NCBI GenBank assembly: GCA_036742455.1
Contig: DAINQU010000008.1
Location: forward strand, 62,001-126,000
Direction: 5' to 3'
Origin: CAIKZZ01 sp036742455
Lineage (GTDB): Bacteria; Pseudomonadota; Gammaproteobacteria; Steroidobacterales; Steroidobacteraceae
DNA: 64,000 nt
Shown here: piece by piece, positions 8,272-17,512 of the stretch
How positions within the stretch are numbered: position 1 is the first letter of the stretch
How the letters are laid out: every line of letters starts with the position of its first letter
Position numbers and translations under genes: made by a program
Notes under the pieces: model-generated
Databases searched by the model: none
What the model saw: only the letters and a program-made list of their open reading frames with translations
What the model was told of the DNA's origin: nothing

Positions 8272-9372
8272 ATGGAAGCGCACATCATGGCATTGGTACA
8301 AAGTCAGCCGTTTTTCTGGCTGACCACCGTCGGCATTGGTATTTACGCACTGAACGCCATTTTAATTGCCGTAGAGCAGGGCTACGACCTGTGGGGCCGA
8401 CTCGCCCTCGGCGTGCTGCAAGGGCTCGGCGGCGGCACCATTCGCGACTTTCTGATTGGCGGTGCCCGTTTGCCGCCGGAGTACATGCACAACCCGACTC
8501 GCCCGGCGCTGATCCTCATCCTCGTGGTGATCGTCTCGCTGCTGTCGGCGACTCGGGTCCGAATCGACCGGATGCCGTGGTTCCAGCGCATCAAACGCTA
8601 CGCCGATGTATTCGGATTCGCCATGATGGCCACGGCCGGTGGGTGCATCTGTATTGGGTCCGGACTGGCGTGGTATTGGGCGCCCTTGGGCGCCGCGGTT
8701 ACCAGCGCGGGCGGTGGCGCGCTGCGTGACATCGCCTCCAATAAAGCGCCCCTCAGCTTCCAGGGCCAGATCCTCGAAGAGGTCGCGGTCTTGGGCGGGT
8801 TGCTGCTGGCCGCCGGCGCGTATCTCAACCATCTCTGGGTCCCGGGCTTTGACGGATCCCTGATCATCGCGGCGTTCGCGTGGCTGGTGATGGTGGCAGT
8901 GCGCGCGTTGATCGTGCGCTATGAGATTCGCTATCCGGCGGCGCTGCTCTACAAGGTCGAACCCAAGCACGTCGCGCGCTTACCGCTGGTCGCGTCGTTA
9001 GGGCCTCTGCATCAGCAACTGCGCCATTTCATCACCGCGCAAGCCCTCGACGAGGGGCTGCCGCGTGAGCTCATGGTCCGTGCCGCCGAATTGTCCGAAG
9101 AGTGCTTGTCGTTGTTCAGTGCGCTCGGGCGACGTCCGCCGAATGAAGTGACCTGCGAGATTGAGCGACGCCAGATGTCGCTGACGTTCACCTTCACCGG
9201 CGAACCGTTAGCGATCGAGCCTGTCGCGGCGGGCAGCGTGCCGGCGGATGCGCCGGTGAACGAGTTGGCGGCGCACGGCGCGCTGGCATTGATTCGGCAT
9301 CACGCACACGATTTGAGCAGTTCAACGCTCGGTAACGGCTCGTCCGTCCTGACGATCCACCTCGGCTCCTAA
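8272..9372 (+). CDS. UPF0126/TRIC-type membrane protein with a C-terminal degenerate HATPase-like domain
   Basis: The N-terminal part (residues about 10-220) is a UPF0126 protein with two repeats of three membrane segments. Each repeat carries the glycine motif of trimeric cation channels (LQGLGGGTIRDFLIGG and TSAGGGALRDIAS). Bacterial members usually end near 205-220 residues; this one has 366. The extra C-terminus (about 250-366) reads like an RsbW-type GHKL/HATPase fold: a helix LSEECLSLFSALGR, strands VTCEIERRQMSLTFTF, then HGALALIRHHAHD and a terminal strand SSVLTIHLGS. The N-box Asn and the DxG aspartate seem to be missing, so ATP binding is doubtful. ATG 8272 was chosen because upstream codons add no membrane or conserved sequence; ATG 8287 is an alternative. 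The domain assignment is inference from pattern. Confidence 0.82.
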   Translation: MEAHIMALVQSQPFFWLTTVGIGIYALNAILIAVEQGYDLWGRLALGVLQGLGGGTIRDFLIGGARLPPEYMHNPTRPALILILVVIVSLLSATRVRIDRMPWFQRIKRYADVFGFAMMATAGGCICIGSGLAWYWAPLGAAVTSAGGGALRDIASNKAPLSFQGQILEEVAVLGGLLLAAGAYLNHLWVPGFDGSLIIAAFAWLVMVAVRALIVRYEIRYPAALLYKVEPKHVARLPLVASLGPLHQQLRHFITAQALDEGLPRELMVRAAELSEECLSLFSALGRRPPNEVTCEIERRQMSLTFTFTGEPLAIEPVAAGSVPADAPVNELAAHGALALIRHHAHDLSSSTLGNGSSVLTIHLGS

Positions 9373-9418
9373 CGGTCGCGGTGGCCGCGGCGTCGCCGGT
9401 GAACCGGCCCGGCGTGGT

Positions 9419-10000
9419 TCAGTCCGTGGCCGGAGCGCCCTTCGACGGCGTGATCTGCGCGATGACGCCGAACGCGGGGTGGTCGAAATAATGGCGTTCG
9501 CCAAATTTCACGCGACGCTTTTCCCGTAAACCGTAGGTCTGGCCCGCGAGGCTGTAGTCGAGCTCAATCCCCATGAAGAGATATTGGCTGCGTTGCACCG
9601 CGACGGAACCCGCCAAGGGACCCGACTCGTCCCCCAGCAGGTCATTCCAGTGGGCGGTGGTCCGCCCGTTCGGCGGAACGATGGCGGCCCACGCCAGGTG
9701 GTTGAGGATCTTGTAGCCGCCTTTGCGCACCAGGGCGTCCTTGGCCGCCGTCAACTGGTATTGATCGGCGCCGAGCACATCGACACGGCCCGCCAGCGTT
9801 TGGGCTTGGCCGAGTGGGGGAACGGGATAGGCTTTGGGCACGGGTCCCGGTGGGCGGAACGCCAAGACTTCCACGACATAGCGTGCGCTGCCCGCCGGCG
9901 GCGGCGTGCCGGTCGCCGGGGTCTCGGCGAACGCCAACGGCGCGCTCAACGTCGCGGCCAACGCTGCAAGCACTTCCCGACGATTCAATGGTCGCGTCAT
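9419..10000 (-). CDS. csiV: CsiV-family secreted protein
   Basis: Predicted periplasmic protein of 193 residues with a Tat-like or Sec signal (RPLNRREVLAALAATLSAPLAFA). The C-terminal segment LREKRRVKFGERHYFDHPAFG is the hallmark of the CsiV family, described in Vibrio as a peptidoglycan-binding protein that responds to D-amino acids. Its start overlaps the mfd stop by 4 bp, and the family is typically encoded next to mfd, which supports the call. Function in this organism is unknown. Confidence 0.78.
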   Translation of the reverse strand: MTRPLNRREVLAALAATLSAPLAFAETPATGTPPPAGSARYVVEVLAFRPPGPVPKAYPVPPLGQAQTLAGRVDVLGADQYQLTAAKDALVRKGGYKILNHLAWAAIVPPNGRTTAHWNDLLGDESGPLAGSVAVQRSQYLFMGIELDYSLAGQTYGLREKRRVKFGERHYFDHPAFGVIAQITPSKGAPATD

Positions 10001-13000
10001 CGGCGCAGTTTACCGGAAGCGTTCGGTTTCGCTGCAACCGGCGGTGTGGGGGCGGGCGGCGGGGCAGCGAGCAGTTCCAGGAGCGCGTGACCGAGCTTGA
10101 TGCGCTCGGCGGCGTCCGGAACCTTGCGGATAAACCGCAACTTGTTCGGACCGTCTAATCGATACAGCGTCGACTCGCGCTGCACGAGGCGCAAGACCGT
10201 GGCCGGCTCGACCTTGTGATCGAGCCCGAATTCGACCAAACCGCCGCCCGGTCCGATGTCGATGCGCGTGAGGCCGAGTCGCGCCGCCGCGAGCTTCAGA
10301 CGCGTGATCTTAAACAGTGTATCGATGGGTGTGGGCAGATCGCCGAAGCGATCGATCATCTCACCGGTCAGTTCGTTCAGCGCGGTCTCGTCTTCGGCGG
10401 CCGCAATGCGCTTGTACAGCACGAGGCGCAGATGCACGTCAGGCATGTACTCCTCGGGGATCAAGGCCGGCGCGTGCACGTCCACCTCGGGGCCCGCGTG
10501 CAGCGGCGCTTCGAGGTCCGGCGTCTTGCCGGATTTGAGCGCCTTGATGGCCCGGTCGAGCATGTCCATGTACATCGCGAAGCCGATTTCGGAAATCTGT
10601 CCGCTCTGCTCGTCGCCAAGCAGTTCGCCGGCGCCACGAATTTCCAAATCGTGCGTTGCCAACGCGAAGCCCGCGCCCAAGTCCTCGAGCGATTCGATCG
10701 CTTCGAGACGCCGCACGGCATCCGGCGTGAGTGCCGCTTTGGCCGGTGCGAGCAGGTACGCGAAGGCACGGTGATGCGATCGACCGACGCGGCCGCGCAG
10801 CTGGTGCAATTGCGCGAGTCCAAAGCGGTCCGCCCGGTCAATGATGATCGTGTTGGCGGTCGGTACGTCGATACCGCTCTCGACGATGGTCGTGCACATC
10901 AGCACGTTGAAGCGACGGTGATAGAAGTCGAGCATGAGTTGTTCCAGCTCGCGCTCGCGCATCTGGCCGTGACCGATGCGGACGTCGGCTTCCGGAACGA
11001 GCGCGCGTATCTCGGCCGCGCGGCGCTCGATGGACTCCACCGAATTGTGCAAGAAGTACAACTGGCCACCCCGGCGTATCTCGCGCAGCATGGCTTCGCG
11101 GATGGTGGCCGCATTCCACTCCAGGACGAAGGTTTGCACCGCGAGTCGTTCGGCAGGCGGCGTCGTGATCAGCGACAGATCGCGCAGCCCACCCATGGCC
11201 ATGTTCAACGTGCGGGGGATCGGGGTCGCGGTCAGCGTCAGGACATCGACATCGGCCCGCAGGGCCTTCAGCTTTTCCTTGTCGCGGACACCAAAGCGCT
11301 GCTCTTCGTCGATGATCGTCAGGCCGAGGCGGGCAAACTTAACGCCCTTCTGCAGCAACCGATGCGTCGCGACCACAATGTCGACCGTGCCGTTCTCGAG
11401 TCCTTCGAGGACGGCCTTGGATTCCTTCGGCGAGCGGAACCGCGACAGGCTCTCGACGCGGATGGGCCAATCGGCAAAGCGATCGGAGAAGTTTTGGTAG
11501 TGCTGCTGCGCCAGCAACGTCGTCGGCACGAGGACGGCGACTTGTTTGCCGGCTTGTACTGCGGCAAAGGCCGCGCGCATCGCCACTTCGGTCTTACCGA
11601 AGCCCACGTCGCCGCAGACGACGCGGTCCATCGGCTTCGTTGACGCCAGATCCGTGAGGACCGCTTGGATCGCCTCGAGTTGATCGTGCGTCTCTTCGAA
11701 GGGAAAGGTGGCTTCGAAAGCGGCGTATTCGCGGGCATCGGGCGTGAGCGAGGTGCCTTCGCGGGCGGCACGACGGGCATACAAGTCCAGCAGCTCGGCG
11801 GCGACGTCGCGGATTCGCTCGGCGGCCTTGCGGCGGGCCTTCGTCCATTCGCCGCCCCCGAGTTTGTGCAGCGGAGCACTCTCGGCCGGGGCGCCGGTGT
11901 AACGACTGACGCGGCCTAGGGCGGTGACCGGCACGTAGAGCTTGTCGCCACCGAGGTATTCGATGACGAGGAACTCGGACGGGGCACCGTCAATATCGAG
12001 CGTTTTGAGGCCTTGGTATCGACCGACGCCGTGCTCTTCGTGGACGACGGGGGCGCCGAGGGTGAGATCGCGCAAATCGCGCAGGATCTGTTCCGGATCG
12101 CGCTCGGCACGTTTGCGCCGCCGCTCCTGACGTGCACGCTCTCCGTACAGCTGTTCTTCGGTGATGAGCGCAAGGCCAGCGTCCGGCAAGTACAAACCGC
12201 CCACGGCCGGATTGACGGCGATGGCCAGTCGGGCGTCGGTGGCGAGGAATTCCTGCCAACCGCTGACCGGTTTGGGCACGTGGTCGTGGCGGCGCAAAAA
12301 CTCGAGCAGCACTTCACGGCGGCCGGCGGACTCCGCGACGAGCAGTGTGCGACCCGGGAAGGTGCTAAAGAAGGTGCCGAGTGCGCCGGTATCGTCTTCG
12401 CGACGGGGGTCGATGCGCAGCGGTGGCGGCGTTTCCGCGCCGAAATTTTGGATGGCTTCGCCCGCCAACTGCGCTTCGATCGGCTCGGCTTTGACGGCAC
12501 TGAGGCGCACGCGCCAACGGGCGGCGAGGGCGAGGCTCAGATCGTCCGCCGTCAGGAAGACTTCGGCGGGGTCGAGCAGGGGGCGCTCCAGGTCGTGACG
12601 CCGCTGTTCGTGGCGCTCCGCGATGTCGACGGCCGACTGTCGGGCCGACGCCTCAATACCGCAGGCATCGATGACGATCACATCGCCCTGCAGATGCTCA
12701 AACAGCGTTTCGAGGCGGTCGAAGCACAACGGGAGGTAGTACTCGATGCCGCCCGTCGGCATGCCCTCGCTGAAACTCTTGTAGACCTGCGAGCGCGTGA
12801 CATCGCCTTCGAAGCGCTGGCGATAGCGGCGCCGGAACTCTTTGATGGCCTCGGGCGTTAACGCAAACTCGCGGGCCGGCAATAGCCGAATACGCTCGAG
12901 CTTGTCGGCCGAGCGCTGCGAATCCGTGTCAAAGGTACGGATGCTCTCGACGTCGGTGTCAAACAGATCGATCCGGTAGGGCTGCTCGGCCCCCATGGGA

Positions 13001-13521
13001 AAGAGATCGATGAGCGAACCGCGCACGGCAAACTCGCCCGGTGCGACGACCTGGGAGACCGCGGCGTAGCCCGCGGCGGCCAGGCGCGTTTTGAAGGCCT
13101 CGACATCGAGCGCTTGGCCCGTTTCGAGGACAAGAGTGTGCTGCGCGACGAACTGCGCCGGCGGCAAACGCATGAGCAGGGCGTCGACCGCGACGACCAC
13201 CAAGCCACGGCGGAAGGACGGTAGGGCGGCGAGGGTCGCGAGGCGCCGCGAGGTGATGTCCGGGTGCGGCGAGAAGACGTCGTAGGGCAGGGTCTCGTAG
13301 TCCGGCAGACTCAAAACCGGCAATCGATCGCCCGCGTAGAACCGCAACTCGTCGGCGAGGCGATCGGCATCCCGGGCCGTCGCTGTCACGACGAGCACCG
13401 GGCCGGAGTGCCGTTCGGCGGCCGTCACGCAGGCTAACGCGCGGGCGGAGCCGTACAGAGCGCCCCAGCGGAGGGTGCGGGCGGCGGCCGTGGGCAGTTG
13501 AGGGTCTAATACCGTGGTCAC
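9997..13521 (-). CDS. mfd: Transcription-repair coupling factor Mfd
   Basis: ATP-dependent translocase that removes RNA polymerase stalled at lesions and recruits UvrA. Taking GTG 13521 as start gives 1174 residues (E. coli 1148). Order: UvrB-homology module (about 1-340), the RNA polymerase interaction domain around VHEEHGVGRYQGLKTLDIDG, then RecG-like helicase motors with Walker A CGDVGFGKTEVAMRAA, DEEQRFG (motif II), LTATPIPRTL (motif III) and RGRVGRSHHRAFAYL (motif VI), and the C-terminal TRCF domain. The frame stays open 43 codons further upstream, but those residues are unlike Mfd. Confidence 0.97.
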   Translation of the reverse strand: MTTVLDPQLPTAAARTLRWGALYGSARALACVTAAERHSGPVLVVTATARDADRLADELRFYAGDRLPVLSLPDYETLPYDVFSPHPDITSRRLATLAALPSFRRGLVVVAVDALLMRLPPAQFVAQHTLVLETGQALDVEAFKTRLAAAGYAAVSQVVAPGEFAVRGSLIDLFPMGAEQPYRIDLFDTDVESIRTFDTDSQRSADKLERIRLLPAREFALTPEAIKEFRRRYRQRFEGDVTRSQVYKSFSEGMPTGGIEYYLPLCFDRLETLFEHLQGDVIVIDACGIEASARQSAVDIAERHEQRRHDLERPLLDPAEVFLTADDLSLALAARWRVRLSAVKAEPIEAQLAGEAIQNFGAETPPPLRIDPRREDDTGALGTFFSTFPGRTLLVAESAGRREVLLEFLRRHDHVPKPVSGWQEFLATDARLAIAVNPAVGGLYLPDAGLALITEEQLYGERARQERRRKRAERDPEQILRDLRDLTLGAPVVHEEHGVGRYQGLKTLDIDGAPSEFLVIEYLGGDKLYVPVTALGRVSRYTGAPAESAPLHKLGGGEWTKARRKAAERIRDVAAELLDLYARRAAREGTSLTPDAREYAAFEATFPFEETHDQLEAIQAVLTDLASTKPMDRVVCGDVGFGKTEVAMRAAFAAVQAGKQVAVLVPTTLLAQQHYQNFSDRFADWPIRVESLSRFRSPKESKAVLEGLENGTVDIVVATHRLLQKGVKFARLGLTIIDEEQRFGVRDKEKLKALRADVDVLTLTATPIPRTLNMAMGGLRDLSLITTPPAERLAVQTFVLEWNAATIREAMLREIRRGGQLYFLHNSVESIERRAAEIRALVPEADVRIGHGQMRERELEQLMLDFYHRRFNVLMCTTIVESGIDVPTANTIIIDRADRFGLAQLHQLRGRVGRSHHRAFAYLLAPAKAALTPDAVRRLEAIESLEDLGAGFALATHDLEIRGAGELLGDEQSGQISEIGFAMYMDMLDRAIKALKSGKTPDLEAPLHAGPEVDVHAPALIPEEYMPDVHLRLVLYKRIAAAEDETALNELTGEMIDRFGDLPTPIDTLFKITRLKLAAARLGLTRIDIGPGGGLVEFGLDHKVEPATVLRLVQRESTLYRLDGPNKLRFIRKVPDAAERIKLGHALLELLAAPPPAPTPPVAAKPNASGKLRR

Positions 13522-13555
13522 AAGGGGTATCCGGCGGCGACAAATGGACGTGCCT

Positions 13556-13572
13556 CCGGTTCTGCGAACCGG
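13556..13572. repeat. Perfect 7-bp inverted repeat between mfd and lolC
   Basis: CCGGTTC, three bases TGC, then GAACCGG: a perfect dyad 34 bp upstream of the mfd start codon and 94 bp upstream of lolC. It could be an operator shared by the divergent genes or a hairpin in the mfd leader. There is no T-run, so it is not a terminator. Confidence 0.5.
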
Positions 13573-13666
13573 CGACGCCGCGAGAGGATACCGGCTATGC
13601 AGACTAAGGCAACGGGTGGGCGCGCCGTCGTGCGCCGCGGGTGGCGGCATGCTCTAATCCGCACCC

Positions 13667-14899
13667 ATGTTCCGACCCCTCGAACTTGCCATTGCGTTCC
13701 GCTTTGTCCGCTCCCGCGAGGCCGGCGTGTTCGTGTCCTTCGTGACCTGGGCGTCGTTGGTCGGGGTGGCGCTCGGTGTGGCCGCGCTGATCACGATACT
13801 CTCGGTCATGAACGGGTTTGAGGCCGAGTCCCGTGAGCGCCTCTTGTCCTTGTCGGGGCATGCCACGGTGTTTCGGCCCGATGGCGCCGCGTTTGACGGC
13901 GCCGCCTGGGCGGACCGCGCCCGTGCGGCGCCGGGCGTGGTCGGCGCGGCGCCGGTGGTCGAGCAGCAGGCGCTCTTTGTGCACGGCGAGGACATGTCGC
14001 CGGCGACGTTGCGCGGCGTGGATGCCCGTCGGGAAGACTCCGTCACCGCGATGTCCCATTTGCTGGGCGGTTCCGCCTTGACCGATCTGGGCGAGGATCG
14101 TCTCTTCCTCGGCCGGGCGTTGGCCTTTCAGCTGCATGTGGTGCCCGGTGACGATGTCACGGTGATGGTGCCGACCGTGTCCGAAGAGGGCTCCCTCGAA
14201 CCGCGGATGCGGACGTTTCATGTCATCGGTCTGTTTGAGGCCGGCCTCCAAGAGCACGACGCGACGTTGGCCGTGGGGTCGTTGGCGGATGTGGCGGCAT
14301 TCGCCGGGACCGGCGGCGCAACGGCCCTTCGCCTGCGCTACGCTGACCCGACCGCGGCGCCGAGCGCCGCGCGGCGTTGGGTCGCGCCTTTGCACGGCTT
14401 CGCGGTCCGTGACTGGACGGAGGAAAACGCCAGTTATTTTCGCGCAGTACGTCTTGAGAAGACGATGATGACGCTCATCCTGATGCTCGTCGTGGCGGTG
14501 GCCGCGTTCAATATCGTGGCGATGCTGGTCATGGTGGTGCGGGCCAAGCGAACCGATATCGCGATCTTACGCACGTTAGGTCTGTCCCCGCAGGGCGTGG
14601 TGCGCATCTTCCTCGGCCAAGGGTTGCTCATCGGCTGGACGGGGGCTCTGCTCGGGGTGGCGCTCGGTACGGCGCTGGCCTGGCACGTGGATACCGTCGC
14701 GGTGTTCCTGCAGCACGCGTTGGGCTTTGAGATTTTCGACTCGAACGTCTACTACATCACGCAGATTCCATCGCAGGTGGAGTGGCGCGACGTGTTGACC
14801 ATCGGTGGCGTGTCGCTGTTGATGACCTTGGCGGCCACGATTTACCCCGCCCGACGCGCCGCGCACGTCCACCCCGCGGAGGCGTTGCGATACGAATGA
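13667..14899 (+). CDS. lolC: Lipoprotein-releasing system permease, LolC-like
   Basis: One of two FtsX-type permeases of the LolCDE transporter that extracts mature lipoproteins from the inner membrane and hands them to LolA. The 410-residue protein has an N-terminal membrane helix (FVSFVTWASLVGVALGVAALITI) with the conserved VMNGFEAE, a periplasmic domain (about 55-260), then three helices near the C-terminus. The N-terminus resembles E. coli LolC more than LolE, but the LolC/LolE distinction is inferred. The stop overlaps the next permease start by 4 bp. Confidence 0.88.
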   Translation: MFRPLELAIAFRFVRSREAGVFVSFVTWASLVGVALGVAALITILSVMNGFEAESRERLLSLSGHATVFRPDGAAFDGAAWADRARAAPGVVGAAPVVEQQALFVHGEDMSPATLRGVDARREDSVTAMSHLLGGSALTDLGEDRLFLGRALAFQLHVVPGDDVTVMVPTVSEEGSLEPRMRTFHVIGLFEAGLQEHDATLAVGSLADVAAFAGTGGATALRLRYADPTAAPSAARRWVAPLHGFAVRDWTEENASYFRAVRLEKTMMTLILMLVVAVAAFNIVAMLVMVVRAKRTDIAILRTLGLSPQGVVRIFLGQGLLIGWTGALLGVALGTALAWHVDTVAVFLQHALGFEIFDSNVYYITQIPSQVEWRDVLTIGGVSLLMTLAATIYPARRAAHVHPAEALRYE

Positions 14900-16149
14900 G
14901 TATGGCCACCCCGTTTGCCTGGCGACTGGCGCGCCGCTATTTGCGACCGAAGACCGAGAGCGGCTTTTTGTCGTTTATCGCGGCGGTGGGCATGGCAGGG
15001 ATCGCCGTGGGCGTCGCGGTCCTCCTGGTCGTGCTCGGCGTCATGAACGGCTTCGAATCCGAACTGAAGGATCGGATCTTGGCGGTCGCGTCGCATGCCA
15101 CGATCACCGGCTTGGACGGCCCCCTCATGAACTGGCGTCCGCTCTCGGAATCCGCACGGCGCGAACCGGGCGTGGTGGCGGTGGCACCCTATGTTGAAGA
15201 GCGCGCGCTGATCGCCCACGGGCGTGCGGTGAGTGGTGCATTGGTCCGGGGCATCGACCCGTCGCTAGAGCGGTCGGTGTCGACGCTGGATCGCGACGTG
15301 CGGGGGGCGAGCCTCGCGGTCTTGGAGCCGGGGCAATACCGCGTGCTGCTCGGCAAATCCTTGGCCGCCGACCTCGGCGTCCGTATCGGAGACCGTATCG
15401 TCATTGCCGCGCCGCACGGCGTGGCGACGCCGGCGGGCGTGGTTCCGCGGTTACGGCGCTTCACCGTGGCCGGTACGGTGGACTCCGGGTTGTACGAGTT
15501 CGATCACAACGTTGCGCTCGTCGCGCGCGAGGATGCGGCGCGCCTGTTCCGCACCGGCGAGGGCGTCACCGGTCTGCGCTTGCGACTGGCCGATCCGTTC
15601 GCCGCCGGCCGTGTCGTGCGGCAGGTCGCCGTGGATTTGGGCGGTGGCTTTTACATCTCCGATTGGACGCGCGAACACGGCAATTTTTTTCGCTCGATCG
15701 CGACGACCAAGTCGATCATGTTCGTGTTGTTGCTGCTCGTCATGGCGGTGGCGGCGTTTAATATCGTCGCGACGTTGACGTTGCTCGTGCGCGAGAAGCG
15801 CTCGGACATCGCGATCTTGCGCACGATGGGTGTGCCGCCTCGGACGCTCTTGATCACCTTTGTGTTGCAAGGCACGGTCATCGGGTGCGTGGGCACGGCG
15901 TTGGGTCTCGGGCTCGGCTTGCTGGTGGCCGCCAACTTGGCCGGTCTCGTCCACGGCATCGAGGCCTTACTGCACACGACCCTCATTGATCCGCGGATCT
16001 ATCTCTTGGACGAACTGCCGGCGCGCGTCACCGTGGGCGATGCCGTCCGCGTCTGCGTGACGGCCGTCTTGCTGTCCATCCTCTCGACCTTGCCGCCGGC
16101 GGCCACGGCCGCTCACACCCAGCCTGCGGAGGCATTGCGCCATGACTGA
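14896..16149 (+). CDS. lolE: Lipoprotein-releasing system permease, LolE-like
   Basis: Second FtsX-family permease, 417 residues from ATG 14896 (ATG 14902 is possible). Same architecture as its neighbour: helix FLSFIAAVGMAGIAVGVAVLL, VMNGFESELKDRILAV, periplasmic domain, and three C-terminal helices. The DRILAV stretch recalls E. coli LolE. E. coli has the order C-D-E; here both permeases precede the ATPase gene, each joined by an overlap (4 bp and 8 bp), which favours balanced translation of the complex. Confidence 0.87.
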   Translation: MSMATPFAWRLARRYLRPKTESGFLSFIAAVGMAGIAVGVAVLLVVLGVMNGFESELKDRILAVASHATITGLDGPLMNWRPLSESARREPGVVAVAPYVEERALIAHGRAVSGALVRGIDPSLERSVSTLDRDVRGASLAVLEPGQYRVLLGKSLAADLGVRIGDRIVIAAPHGVATPAGVVPRLRRFTVAGTVDSGLYEFDHNVALVAREDAARLFRTGEGVTGLRLRLADPFAAGRVVRQVAVDLGGGFYISDWTREHGNFFRSIATTKSIMFVLLLLVMAVAAFNIVATLTLLVREKRSDIAILRTMGVPPRTLLITFVLQGTVIGCVGTALGLGLGLLVAANLAGLVHGIEALLHTTLIDPRIYLLDELPARVTVGDAVRVCVTAVLLSILSTLPPAATAAHTQPAEALRHD

Positions 16150-16837
16150 GTCCTCGCCCGTCGTCTTGTCCGCGCGCGGACTGGTCAAGGAGTTCCGCGA
16201 AGGCACGCACACCTTGCGGGTCTTAGACGGGGTGGATTTTGAGGTGCGCCGGGGCGAACGCATCGCCATCGTCGGGGCCTCCGGGTCTGGCAAAACAACG
16301 TTACTGCAGCTCTTGGGTGGACTCGACTTACCGAGCGCCGGCGAGGTCTGCGTCGACGGGGCGTCGATGAACGCCCTGTCCGATACGGAGCGGGGCACCT
16401 TGCGCAACCGCGCGGTGGGGTTTGTGTATCAGTTCCATCATCTTCTGCCGGAATTCAGCGCCTTGGAGAATGTGGCGATGCCGCTGTTGGTGCGCCGGGT
16501 CCCGACGGCGCAGGCCGAGACGGCCGCCCGCCACCTGCTGGAGCGCGTGCGATTAGGCGGGCGCCTGCATCACCGCCCCGGACAACTCTCCGGGGGCGAG
16601 CGACAGCGCGCGGCGGTGGCGCGCGCGCTCGTGACCCGGCCGGCGTTGGTGCTGGCGGATGAACCGACCGGCAACCTCGACGGCGCCAACGCCGCACAAG
16701 TGTTCGATCTCATGCTGGATCTCAACCGAGAAGTCGGCTGCAGCCTCGTCATCGTTACCCATGACGAACGCCTGGCCGCGCGCCTGGATCGCCGCGTGGT
16801 CCTCCGTGACGGTCGCTTAGTGGAGACGTCGGCCTGA
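16142..16837 (+). CDS. lolD: Lipoprotein-releasing system ATPase LolD
   Basis: ABC ATPase that powers lipoprotein extraction. 231 residues with Walker A GASGSGKTTLL, a Q-loop FVYQFHHLLPEFSALENV, ABC signature LSGGERQRAAVARAL, Walker B LVLADEPTGNLD and the H-loop VTHDERLA. FHHLLPEF after the Q-loop is typical of LolD. It overlaps the preceding permease by 8 bp. Confidence 0.96.
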   Translation: MTESSPVVLSARGLVKEFREGTHTLRVLDGVDFEVRRGERIAIVGASGSGKTTLLQLLGGLDLPSAGEVCVDGASMNALSDTERGTLRNRAVGFVYQFHHLLPEFSALENVAMPLLVRRVPTAQAETAARHLLERVRLGGRLHHRPGQLSGGERQRAAVARALVTRPALVLADEPTGNLDGANAAQVFDLMLDLNREVGCSLVIVTHDERLAARLDRRVVLRDGRLVETSA

Positions 16838-16903
16838 GGCCCCGCGAGGGGCAAAGCTCGCGTATCATCAGGCACTTGCATTACGACGGTAGGTGACTGA
16901 GCG

Positions 16904-17512
16904 ATGTGGGAACTGTTTCAGGCGGGCGGTCCGATCATGTGGCCGATCCTCCTGCTCTCCATAGCGGCGCTGACGATCATCGTCGAGCGTGCATTGGCCT
17001 TACGGCCAGAGAAAGTACTGCCAGCGACGCTGCTCACCGCGTTGCGTAGCGAGCAGGCGTCGCTCGAGATGAGTACGGTCGGCGATTCGTCGCTCGGTCA
17101 GGTGGTCGCCGCGGCGCTGGCCCACCGCAGTCGCGGTCGCGATGTACTCAAGGAGGCGGTGGAGGACACCGGCCGCCACGTCGCGCACGAACTGGAGCGT
17201 CATCTCAATTTGCTCGGCACGATCGCGGCCGTATCGCCCTTGCTCGGGTTGCTCGGTACGGTGATCGGCATCATCACCGCCTTTAGTGCGATCACCCACA
17301 CCGGGGTCGGCGACCCCAAGGCACTCTCCGGTGGTATCGGGCAGGCGCTCGTGTCGACGGCGGCCGGCTTGATCGTCGCGATTCCGTCGCTCATGGGCTA
17401 TCGCTATCTGCGCGGCCACGTGGATGCCCTGGTGGTGGAAATGGAAAAAGCGGCGCTGGGGCTCATTGCACGCTTGGACGCCGAACGCGAGCGTGCCGGG
17501 CGGCGCCCATGA
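16904..17512 (+). CDS. exbB: ExbB/TolQ-type proton channel protein
   Basis: Inner-membrane subunit that uses proton flow to energise outer-membrane processes. 202 residues with a first helix IMWPILLLSIAALTIIVERA and two later helices containing the conserved LLGLLGTVIGIITAF and GGIGQALVSTAAGLIVAIPS. It pairs with exbD by a 4-bp overlap. Its position directly before msbA-lpxK, with no tonB or tolA nearby, is found in several gammaproteobacteria; the partner it energises is not evident here. Confidence 0.92.
   Translation: MWELFQAGGPIMWPILLLSIAALTIIVERALALRPEKVLPATLLTALRSEQASLEMSTVGDSSLGQVVAAALAHRSRGRDVLKEAVEDTGRHVAHELERHLNLLGTIAAVSPLLGLLGTVIGIITAFSAITHTGVGDPKALSGGIGQALVSTAAGLIVAIPSLMGYRYLRGHVDALVVEMEKAALGLIARLDAERERAGRRP

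Noticed and set aside
13522..13650. Extended N-terminus of Mfd
   Set aside because: The extra 43 residues are unlike Mfd and overlap the region holding the dyad; GTG 13521 gives the family start.
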